This document shows, piece by piece, positions 1 through 9,401 of a stretch of DNA of 64,000 nt. The stretch's first letter is position 1; each line of letters begins with the position of its first letter. The notes below the pieces were generated by a model that saw nothing but the letters and a program-made list of their open reading frames with translations, was not told the origin of the DNA and did no database searches. A program made the position numbers and the translations under genes. Source of the DNA: Toxoplasma gondii ME49 (lineage: Eukaryota; Apicomplexa; Conoidasida; Eucoccidiorida; Sarcocystidae). The stretch is taken from positions 3,073,662 to 3,137,661 of the forward strand of contig NC_031474.1 in assembly GCF_000006565.2 (NCBI RefSeq). The letters are read 5' to 3'.

Positions 1-979
1 TTTCTCCCCTTTCTCTTGCCGCGTTTTTTTCGTTTTCTCTGTTTTTTTGCCCTGAGTTTCCGGCGTCGCTGCGCATGCACAAGAAACCAGCTCTTGGCGC
101 GAGACCGCCTTGAAAAAACACTCGCCTGTCCTCTCGCGCCCCCCACCCTCCCACCGCTCGCCGGGAGGCTTTTTGTCTTCCTGTCTCTGCGTTTCCCTCT
201 CCCTTTTTCCTGGCTGAGCTTTGCGACTTTTCGGGCAACTCTGGACCCTGCCAAGAAGCCGCGAACGGTCTGCTTTCTTCTCTGCGCGTCTTCTTCACGT
301 TCTCCCCGTCTTCTCTACGTTCTCCGCGTCTTCTGACCTCGTCGCATGCACCACCCCCCTCAACAGCGGTTTCCCCAGGAGGAGGTCGGCTAAACCATCT
401 CCCTGGGCCAACCGGGAAGCGTTTTTCTTCGTTCCTCGTTTCTTCCTCCACTTCTCTCTCTCACGTGCAAGAACGGGTGCAGATTCGCTCTCTTTCTCTC
501 TTCTCTCGTCTCTCTCAAGGGCACAGTCTCAGCTTGCTGATACGCACCTGCTGCTGCTAGCTGCGCCTCGTCTTCCAGGCCGGTGTCCTGCACAGCTTCG
601 AGGCCGCCCTGAGACGAAACGCTTTCTCTGCTTCTTTTCTGTTTCACCCTCGGTCTGCATGTCGCTCTTTGCGGTCCATGCACACATTCTTCCTGACGGC
701 TTGTCACCAGATGCAGATGCGCATTGAATTTGAAAGCTGCTCTTCGCCCCTCCGCAGAAACGACTGGGAACACTACGGAATGACGCACAGTTTTTCAAGA
801 CACGCATACATACATATATATATGTATATATATGTATATATATGTGTGTGTATGTACATAATCCATATACATTTACATAAATATATGTATATATATGTAT
901 ATGTATATATGTGTATATACACGTTGTATCCGATGAGGGAAGCGGGCAGGGGGACAAGTTGCGCGTGAGTTGGGGGAGA
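1..979. other. 5' flank of the 980-5344 gene, no gene recognised
   Basis: Pyrimidine-rich DNA with several short open frames on both strands, none with recognisable protein character. It ends in a (TA)n-rich tract immediately before the first open frame of the next gene. It may be the promoter and 5' untranslated region of that gene, or may contain the intron of an upstream exon lying outside the window; I cannot tell which. Confidence 0.4.
807..922. repeat. TA/TATG microsatellite
   Basis: About 115 bases of alternating TA with interspersed TG and CA steps, sitting 60 bases upstream of the proposed start at 980. Confidence 0.85.
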
Positions 980-3900
980 ATGGAGAGGCAGTTGAGTCTT
1001 CTTCCTCCGTTGCCTCTTCCGTCGTCTCTTCGTGTCGGCGGCAGGCAGAAAACCGGAGTTTTCTCGCCGTTGGGTTTGCAGGAGAAGACGACGCCGATTC
1101 CTTCTCCGCAAAATGCAGACGCGCTGTCGCAGGCGGAGGTCCTTTCTCGCCTCTGCTCTCCTTCCTCGCTGTCTGCTTCTTCTGCGTTTTCAGCAGTTCG
1201 AGACGCCTCATCTGGGAGACGCCTGACAGGACGCGGAAGCGAGGGCGAAGCTCTGGCGCAAGTGCGAGATGAAAATGCGCTGTCTCTTAACCGCCTCGCG
1301 GCCTCTCAGCCAACTCAGACGTCTCGCAAACGAAAGTCCTGGCTGCTCAGTCAACTCCCAGAAGAAAACGAACCGTCTCCGCTCGCAGAGGCTTCGAAGA
1401 AAGAACACTCTCGACCGACCCCCCTCTCCTCGATTCGGAGACCTGAGACTGTCCAGCGCCTCTCCTCTTCCAACATCAGGTCCAGCTCTCGGTCGTCCTC
1501 TCGCTCCTTCTCTTCTTCCTCCTCCTCGTCCGCTCCGCTTCGAGTCGCGTCTCTCCATTCCGCCTGTGGAGCAAGTGCAGGTGAAGAAAAGCTGGTCTTG
1601 TGTACTCCGGGGAGACCGGACTTGGTGTCTCCTTCGGCTTCCCGGAGCGTCGTCGGCTTCGCGGCTGCGCATGCATGCACGCCGTCGGTGAAACCGGAGT
1701 CGCCGCTTCTGGGGCTCGACCCCTTCCAGCCTGTGGTGTCTGTACACTCCGGGCCGTTCTCGTGTTCGCGGAAGCGCTTCGGCTCGCCGCTGTTTGTCTC
1801 GCCGTCTATCGTGCGGATTTCGCCTGTCTCTCTGAAGCGCTCTCGGACCGACGACCGACCTCGAGCTGTCCCCGTCGACTTCGAGTGTACACTCAGCGAA
1901 AGGCGACACAAAGCGAAGCTCGCCAGCCAGCCAGAGCAGGGCAGCGAGACAGGTGGAGACATTCCGGGGACCCGAGAGCTCCCACAAAGCCAGGCTGGCG
2001 AAAGAGACACATCGTCTCCCCACACGCCCCCCTCGCTCTGCTTTCCGCCTCTCCTGTCTCCGCGACTCTCAGCCGAACAGGGAGGAGGCGGTGCACCCCA
2101 CAGCGAACATGCGACTTTGTCTCCCCACTTTCTCTCGGCACTCGAGAGGAGAACTGTGCAAAGCCGCGCAACTGTCTCCGCCGCGTCTTCTCTCGGAGAG
2201 TCGCCTGCTCAACGCGGAACGCCGAGGATGCGCATGTCCACGGGAGTGTGTGTCGCCGCGTCGAACGCGTCCGGTGTCTCCGCTTCGACTGTCTGCGGCG
2301 TCTCTGCTCGCGCGAGTCTCCGCCGTTTGTCGGCGACGCTCCCGGGCTCGTGGGTCCCGGGACTCTCGATTGGAGACACCAGGTACGCCGGAAGATGGGA
2401 GGAAGAAAAAAGCGTCGTTGCGTCTCCTCATCCTTTCCACGCGCAGGGACGCCCCTCGCTTCCATCGCTGGCGCTCGCAGGAGGGCATGCTGGCGACGGA
2501 TTTCTCAGCTCCGAAAGAGACCTGGAGGGATCTGCTTCAGCGGCACCTGCTGCTGCCTCTTCACCGCTTCTCGCCTGCGTCCCAGTTTCTCCTAGACTAG
2601 AAGAGAGACAGGAGACAGAACGAGAAGAGACGAACTCGAGACTCTGTGAGACAGCGGCGCCGGATGCTTCGCCAGCGGTCGTACGATCGGTGCGGCGCGC
2701 CTCCTCTGCGTGGCGACCCCACAGTGGTGCTGAGCCTGCTGGCAAGGGCGAAGGTCGGAGACACTTTTCGACACAGGTGTCTCCGTTCGTCCTCTCCTCA
2801 GGAGACAGCGGAGCGCTGGGAGGAGAAGAACTGCAGTCTCGCAGTCGCGGCGAAGAACGTGCAGGGAGAGAGGTAGGGAGAGAGACAGGGGACAAGGGAG
2901 AACTGAGAGGAGAGCCTGGTACTGGAAAAAGGAGAAGAATGTCAATTGGGAGCCTTTTCTCGCTGGTGTCGTCGGGGGTGCGTTTGCTCTCAAGCGCAGC
3001 GCCTGTTCTAGCCAGCTCAGTGCATCTGTCTCAGCGAGACGCGGGAGAAGAGGCACAGGCACGGCCAGAGGAACGCCCAGAAGAGACAACTGGAGCCGGC
3101 AGCGGCCTAACCGTAGACGGAAGAGAGAGGGGGGAAGAAAACGCATGCGCTCAATTAACAGAGACAGAGGCACACGCCGACAGCGCCGAAGCTGGGCAAG
3201 GCGCGAAGGGCGTGGAACCAGAGAGAACGGAGGTCGCATGCAGAGAAGAAGGAGAGAAGGAAAACACGGGGGGAAGCGAGAATGAAGACAATCGATGCAG
3301 CGGTGCCTTCTCGAGTCGCGAGGCGCGCCAAAGAGAAAGCAAACTGGGGCGTCCTCGAACAGCCAAGGAACTGCTGAAGGCAGGAGGTCAGGAAGTGCAG
3401 AGTCCTGAGTTCTCTCCGACTTCCGAACCGGCTTTGGTGTCTCCTGTCTCTCAACCTGCCCCCCCTCTTGCTGATGCTCCTTGTGCCTCCTCCAGTTCCC
3501 CTGCAGAATCGTTGCGTCTCTTGCCTTTTTCTGCCGCTTCTTCTGCATCGGCTGCATCTTGTTCTCTCTCTTCTGCTTCGTCCTGTTCTCTCTCTTCATC
3601 TGCCTTTCTTTCATCTCTCTCCTGTCCCTCTCTCCCCTCCTCTTCCTCTCCCGCTCTCTCCTCTTCTTCCTCTTCTTCCTCTTCTTCCTCTTCCTCTCTG
3701 TCTGTGTCCACTTCTCCCTTGTTGTGTTCGCTTTCTCCGTCTCCTTCTCCTCCTTCTCCCGCCGTGTCTCCGTTTGCGACTCAGCTACTGCCTCCGACTT
3801 TGCCGCCTCCGCTGTCGAAGAGCCGCCGAAGGCGTTCGAGCGGCGCAGCGTTGCTGCTCCTCAGTGGCAACGCAGGCTCGGCTTCGTCTCTCCGTGCAGG

Positions 3901-5344
3901 CCTTTGGAAGAAGCGAGCGCGAGCAGAGGGCCTTGCGGCTTGTGAGCATGCAGGAAGAGTGTCTGAGGGCGCAGAAGGCGCGAGGCTGGCCGCGGCGCAG
4001 ACTCAGGCCTCTGGAGAGGGCTCACACGGAGACAAGGAGAACAAGACCGGAGACGAGACAAGCGAGAACGCAGCCAAGGACACCCGAGATGGAGACGAAC
4101 AAGAGGGCTCAGAGTCGCAGGGGAAGGAGGAGCAGCATGGACCTTCTTTCGTCGCGAACCTCGAAGAAGGAGGAGGGAGAGATCAAGAGGGAGAACGAGA
4201 GAGAGGGGTGTATGGAGGCGGCAGGAGAACACGGAGGCGTCTGACAGAGGCAGCGTTCGACGAAGAAGGCGACGACGAATTCCTGACTGCAGCCATTTGC
4301 TGCTTCGGGCCAGCGTTGACAGAAGAGGAAACGAAGCAGATGCGCGAGCGAGAACGGCGAGAAGAAGAGCGCCGTCGACAAGAGGAGGAGAAGGAGGAGG
4401 AGCGAAGGCGCCTCGCGCTGGCCGCGGAAGAGATGAAGAGACGAGAAGAAGAGAAGAAAAGGGAGGAGTTGAAGAAGCAAGAAGCACAGAAGCAGCGGCA
4501 AGCGGAAGAGAAGAAGAGACGAGAAGAAGAGAAGAAAAGGGAGGAGTTGAAGAAGCAAGAAGCAGAGAAGCAGCGACAAGCGGAAGAGAAGAAGAAGCTC
4601 GAAGAAGAACACCAACAGATGCGACGAGCAGTGACGTCTCAAGGCCAGCCGCCTGCTCTGTTCTCTTCCGTGCCTTCCCCTCCAGCAACGACTGTTCCTT
4701 CGGCTTCCGCGTCTCAGTCCCCCGCCTCGCTCTCGTCCTCACACGCTCCTGTCTCTTTGGGGGCGTCTGTCTCTCCGCCGACAGCGCCTGTCTCCGCTCA
4801 ACCAGACGCTGCCTCGGGAGGAACTTCCGTGGGGGTTGGCGCCCAGCCTTCAGATCCTCCCCGGCGGCCTCGTCTGCGAATCCGACGAACAATGGGAGCG
4901 AATCCTCAAGAAAACTCAAACGCGCCATCCCTTCCTTCTCAGGCCTCGCCCGCGACTTTCTCTTTCCAGCCTCCAAGCCCCGTTCCTCTCTTGCCAGGAC
5001 AACAGCCTTCTTCTCCCTTCCCCTCTTCTTCTCCTTCTCCCTTCCCCTCTTCTGCTCCTTCTCCCTTCCCCTCTTCTTCTCCTTCTCCCTTCCCCTCTTC
5101 TTCTCCTTCTCCGTTCCCCTCTTCTGCTCCTTCTCCCTTTTCACAGCTGCCTGGTCCGGTTGCGTCGCACTGCGCCGTCTCTGGTTCCGGCGCGGCTTCT
5201 GCAGAAAGTGGATTGGAAGCCGCAGGCTTTGGCAGCGCCGCGCGGTTCGTCCCCGGCGGCGGCGGACCTCAGGCCCCCAGTGCCTTTGCCTTCCGGCCGG
5301 GTGGCGGCTTTCGCGGTCGCAGAGGCGGGCGCGGCAGGCGCTGA
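980..5344 (+). CDS. Large disordered protein with FxFG-like and RGG-like C-terminus (nucleoporin-like candidate)
   Basis: One uninterrupted frame of 1,454 codons. No globular domain is recognised. Seen along the protein: Ser/Arg runs (about residues 170-190); a long Ser-rich tract (about 860-910); a Glu/Arg/Lys coiled-coil-like segment (about 1113-1215) with a tandem 26-residue duplication; five or six copies of a Ser-Pro-Phe-Pro-Ser-Ser octad (about 1345-1388); isolated FSFQ, FGSAARF and FAFRPGG motifs; and a final GGFRGRRGGRGRR tail. FG/FxFG spacing plus a basic tail recalls basket nucleoporins of the Nup1/Nup153 kind, but RNA-binding RGG proteins would also fit, so the function is a suggestion. 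ATG 980 has a purine at -3; the frame is open back to 911, so an upstream exon is possible. The gene converges on the exonuclease gene that ends at 7156. Confidence 0.7.
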   Translation: MERQLSLLPPLPLPSSLRVGGRQKTGVFSPLGLQEKTTPIPSPQNADALSQAEVLSRLCSPSSLSASSAFSAVRDASSGRRLTGRGSEGEALAQVRDENALSLNRLAASQPTQTSRKRKSWLLSQLPEENEPSPLAEASKKEHSRPTPLSSIRRPETVQRLSSSNIRSSSRSSSRSFSSSSSSSAPLRVASLHSACGASAGEEKLVLCTPGRPDLVSPSASRSVVGFAAAHACTPSVKPESPLLGLDPFQPVVSVHSGPFSCSRKRFGSPLFVSPSIVRISPVSLKRSRTDDRPRAVPVDFECTLSERRHKAKLASQPEQGSETGGDIPGTRELPQSQAGERDTSSPHTPPSLCFPPLLSPRLSAEQGGGGAPHSEHATLSPHFLSALERRTVQSRATVSAASSLGESPAQRGTPRMRMSTGVCVAASNASGVSASTVCGVSARASLRRLSATLPGSWVPGLSIGDTRYAGRWEEEKSVVASPHPFHAQGRPSLPSLALAGGHAGDGFLSSERDLEGSASAAPAAASSPLLACVPVSPRLEERQETEREETNSRLCETAAPDASPAVVRSVRRASSAWRPHSGAEPAGKGEGRRHFSTQVSPFVLSSGDSGALGGEELQSRSRGEERAGREVGRETGDKGELRGEPGTGKRRRMSIGSLFSLVSSGVRLLSSAAPVLASSVHLSQRDAGEEAQARPEERPEETTGAGSGLTVDGRERGEENACAQLTETEAHADSAEAGQGAKGVEPERTEVACREEGEKENTGGSENEDNRCSGAFSSREARQRESKLGRPRTAKELLKAGGQEVQSPEFSPTSEPALVSPVSQPAPPLADAPCASSSSPAESLRLLPFSAASSASAASCSLSSASSCSLSSSAFLSSLSCPSLPSSSSPALSSSSSSSSSSSSSLSVSTSPLLCSLSPSPSPPSPAVSPFATQLLPPTLPPPLSKSRRRRSSGAALLLLSGNAGSASSLRAGLWKKRARAEGLAACEHAGRVSEGAEGARLAAAQTQASGEGSHGDKENKTGDETSENAAKDTRDGDEQEGSESQGKEEQHGPSFVANLEEGGGRDQEGERERGVYGGGRRTRRRLTEAAFDEEGDDEFLTAAICCFGPALTEEETKQMRERERREEERRRQEEEKEEERRRLALAAEEMKRREEEKKREELKKQEAQKQRQAEEKKRREEEKKREELKKQEAEKQRQAEEKKKLEEEHQQMRRAVTSQGQPPALFSSVPSPPATTVPSASASQSPASLSSSHAPVSLGASVSPPTAPVSAQPDAASGGTSVGVGAQPSDPPRRPRLRIRRTMGANPQENSNAPSLPSQASPATFSFQPPSPVPLLPGQQPSSPFPSSSPSPFPSSAPSPFPSSSPSPFPSSSPSPFPSSAPSPFSQLPGPVASHCAVSGSGAASAESGLEAAGFGSAARFVPGGGGPQAPSAFAFRPGGGFRGRRGGRGRR
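4436..4591 (+). repeat. 78-bp tandem duplication in coding sequence (26-residue coiled-coil unit)
   Basis: Two nearly identical 78-base copies encode RREEEKKREELKKQEA-type helix sequence. The period is a multiple of three, so the frame is kept. Confidence 0.85.
5014..5140 (+). repeat. 24-bp coding minisatellite (Ser-Pro-Phe-Pro-Ser-Ser octads)
   Basis: Five to six near-perfect 24-base units alternate between SSSP and SSAP forms, all in frame, just before the Gly/Arg-rich C-terminus. Confidence 0.85.
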
Positions 5345-6967
5345 TAGAGAAAAATCCAAACATTCAGACTCTGACCGTCAATTCGAAAATTAAGCTGAAA
5401 CTCGACAAATTCGCATAAGTTGAAAATTCCCTTGGAATTCAGAAAATGCCTTTAAATTCAAAAAATACCAAAAATCTCTTTCGCTCCTGTCTAGGGTCGC
5501 TAGGTACCCTTTGGGAGCACAGTGGCGAAGGAAAGAGAGGAAAACGAGATCTCGAGCCTCGTTCAAGATTCAAGAAAGACTGCATGCGACGAGGAGAGAA
5601 GGCGAGGACATCCTTGACCAGACTGTTCTGGTCGGTGGTGTACGGATGCTTCTCTTTTTGTGAGTTTACATCGTTTTTCTTGGCCTTTCGTGACGAGACA
5701 AGCTAAGTTCACGATATAGAGGGTGACGGGGATAGAAACGAAAGTTGTCTCTTGGCAAAAGAATGCTGGGATGTTTTTATCACAAACAGGAACCGACAGT
5801 CTTGTCAGTTTGCCGTTTCGCTTGGTAGCCGCAACCATTTGATTTTCTGTGCCTCAGGGGCTCCGCCTCAGTGAAAGAGCCGCCGCATGCAGCCGGCCTC
5901 CGTTTGTCTAAAGCCGTTATAGAAACGTAAACACCTGTCACTTGTCCAATCGCTTTGATGGAAGGGAGAAGGCCGCGGCCTCTTGCTGAGAGGCTCCTGG
6001 GATGGAGGAGTCAAGTTTCGCCCTCTACGGCTGCAGCCGCTTCAGCAAATGAGTCCTGCCTCTTGGCTGGCTTTGACTGTGTCTACCTACTGAAACCACT
6101 GAGGCCATGCATATGCTTTTCCCCTGCGCAAGAAAACGACGCAGCCGCTGGTCGTTCAGATCTCGAAGAGAGACAGTTCACCGCGTTTCGAGAGCTCACG
6201 AATTCCCTGAGGCTGCGCAAGGAAACGTCGCTGAATCGAGGAGTGCAGCATCTGAGAACGGCGACATCGCGAGCGCCTTAATCTCCCGAAACTGCATGCA
6301 CTCCCGTTTCAGACACTTGCTCACGAACACACCGGTTTCCAAACGTGGAAGCTCTTCCACCTTTCCTTCATATATATATATATATATATACCTATGTATA
6401 ACTGTGTCTGAGCCTGTTTATCGAGCTGCTTATTTGTATCTTTACGGCTGCTTATCTTGCTGGAGATCTCTCTGGGCCAGGACAGCCAGCGAGTTGCATT
6501 TGCAGATGCGTATCCGGATTCGATTCCGCTTGCACAGCCGGACATGTGTGTGTCGAAGCGTTCGTGACCACAGAGACAAGCGGACAGGAGACAGCCGCGC
6601 GGGGAAGGCAACAGACTCGGCGGAGAGGGAAAGAAAGAAGGCTTTCCAGGAGGCTCGCAGAACTCGACAGAAACTCGCGTCGATACGAAGGAACTGGAAT
6701 CTCCCTGTCCTCTCCACAGTTCCTCACTGCATGTGCTGACGGAGACGCGACGACCACCAGCGATGCACAAAACAAAATGCACCTTCAACACTTCCAACCG
6801 AATATGTACATATATATACATACATATATATATATATATATATAGCCTAAAAGTACGTGCATATATACGTCTACATGGATGTATATATGCACCAATACTT
6901 ATATATATATATATATATATATACATATACGTAATTATATATATATATATATATATAACAAATTATA

Positions 6968-7004
<37 letters not shown>

Positions 7005-7155
7005 GTATATATAGATATGTATATATAGATATGTATATGCATCGGTGTATATACACAGGTATATATGTATAGAGAGTTAGGCATGTGCATGCAGAATGGG
7101 ACGCTTTTCCGCTGTCGAGAGATGTTGAATCTCACAAGGGCGGTCGAAAGAGTTT
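5345..7155. other. Convergent intergenic region, 3' ends of two genes
   Basis: The first 100 bases after the stop at 5344 are A-rich and look like 3' untranslated sequence. No convincing coding sequence follows on either strand. A short (TA)n at 6370-6390 and a very long one at 6803-7071 separate the two converging genes. Confidence 0.5.
6803..7071. repeat. Long TA-rich microsatellite cluster between convergent genes
   Basis: About 270 bases built mostly of TA runs with embedded GTATAC, ACATAT and TAGATA steps. It is the longest AT tract in the window and lies 85 bases beyond the exonuclease stop codon. Confidence 0.9.
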
Positions 7156-8290
7156 TCAAGGCTTTGTGCTGGCAGCCTCCGGCACCCAGAAAGGCAGGCG
7201 CACTGACCACTGCGTTTCTCCAGGTACGAGCTTGACCTGCAGGGGAGACAGGATCCGCAGAAGTTTTTCTCCCTCCCAAGACTCCACGGGCGCTGTACCT
7301 CCCAAGAGCCTCGCAGACTCCTCGGGCAGCGAACAGGAAGCCGCAGCAGATTTAGCAGACCGGTCAGGAGACTCCGTCGTGGAACTGCAAGCGTGTGAAG
7401 CGGAGTTGGAGGTCGAACTGGCAGCAGGACTACAGGAGCCAGGGGAAAGGCGACTCGTTTCCCCCTCCTCCCCCCTCCCTGCAGATCCGATATGCACTCG
7501 TCGAACGAGGAGAGAAGTGACGTTCTCTGTGTTGTCGCCGCGTTTTCGCTTTCTTCGCTCTTCAAGTTCTTCTTTCCCGCTGGCCGGGAGCACCGGCTCG
7601 AGTCCTAAGGTGGCGAGGCTGAGGCTGCGCGTCGCCTGGAGGAGAGGAATGTAAATGACGAGGGCTGCTCGAATTTCTTTTTCGCTCTCTCCTCTCTTCC
7701 TGCCTGTCTCCTCCCCGTCACTGCGCCTAGAGAGACATCCTGAAAGGGTGCTCGATGCTGTCTCCTGCGTGCAACGCCCCCCAACTGTCGCAGGCGCCTC
7801 CCTCTGTCGCAGGCAGCTGCCGAGCTCCTCTGGCTCTCCGTTGTCCGCTATTCTCTCCTCGCCAGCGGCTTCTTTTCCTGCTCTCAGCCCCCCCCCTCTC
7901 GCTTCGGAGGCGGCCCTGTCTCCAAGATCGGTATCTCTGCTCTCTGCATCTCCGGTCTTCCTTTCTGCTCCATCGGAGGGCAGGTTGGTGGAGTCGGATG
8001 CCGAGGAGGAAGGAAGGACAATTTTCAAGATCGACGCAGCAGAGTACAGAAGCCCCGTGGGGTGAAATGCTCGAAGAAAGGCATTGAAATACCATGAACG
8101 AAAAGCCACTTGGGCGCTGTCTGCTTTTCTGCTGTTCTCGTTACACTGACGGCAAGCAGCCTGCAAAGCAGAGAAGGAACAGCGATCAAACCTCGTCCAA
8201 GAAGAAGCCAACGCAGTCGACAGAAACCAACACAAATCAAACACAATTTCCACAACGTGAATCCGCACGCATCGTGCTGCCCGAAAATAT

Positions 8291-8326
<36 letters not shown>

Positions 8327-8823
8327 TTATTTATGTATGTGAATATGTAGATGTGAATATTTGTGTACGGACATCAGTGAAGGCTCTCGAGATGTTGATT
8401 CATATATATAAATATAAATAAATATAAACAAATATATATATATATATATATGTAATATTTGTATTTCTAGCGTGCTAGGTCCTTTTTTGCTTTATGCATG
8501 CTTGGCCTCGTCGGCTCACAGCGCACCAGGAGTCTCTCCTGAGGTTTCACAGAGAGAACAAAAAATCATCCAGATATCCACGCGCTTCGACGAACACACA
8601 ACTGGCTTAACAAGGATTCTACCACGTGACAAACAACAACATTGTAACTGCATTTATTGAACATGGCGTCACCGTTTCAGCAGAGCCTGACAATCAAATG
8701 TCCCCTCAACAAAGCGAAAATGCACCTGTGCTGCCCCCTTAGTATTCACAACATGTACATCCGTGCCCACATATAAATATATATGTATATATATATATAT
8801 ATATAAATATATGTATATATAAG

Positions 8824-8862
<39 letters not shown>

Positions 8863-9363
8863 TATGTATATGAATCCTGAGAAAGAGAGAGTAGACTATG
8901 CAGGACAGGATTCGCGGGGTCTCCTACTTCGAGAACCTCGACGGGAACAGTGAGGTCTTCGCCTCTCAGCCGTTTGGAGAGAAGGCGGTGCACGTGGAGG
9001 TCGGCGTAGCGGCGAATGGGAGAAGTGAAGTGCATGTAGCTCGACAAGCAAAGAGCCCAGTGCCTGTAAGAAAAGCGCGAACCGACAAAGAAAAAGAGAC
9101 AAGGGAGTGAAAGAAGCGCAGGCGTCTCTTGGCACCGGCTAGAAGGAGAGATGACGGCGTACACATCGACGCCCTTCCGTGCAGGCACACTCAAGAACTC
9201 CGAGATGTCCACGCGCGCATGCAAACATGCAGAGACAGACACAGAGACACCTACGCAAAATCTACTTGCCTGCCACCTCCCACAAGAATACAACATATAT
9301 ACACATATTTTGCATGCAAAGAGATTCACTTAAATATATATATATATATATATACCTATATAA

Positions 9364-9401
<38 letters not shown>

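Noticed and set aside
3861..5363. 500-codon open frame on the minus strand opposite the disordered protein gene
   Set aside because: It mirrors the repeats of the plus-strand gene (EKEKKRGRE from the Ser-Pro-Phe octads, LLLLLL from the Glu-rich coil) and has no independent protein character.
6803..7071. TA cluster considered as a CRISPR-like array or centromere
   Set aside because: There are no spacers, no regular unit and no flanking cas-type genes. The length and context match an ordinary eukaryotic microsatellite.
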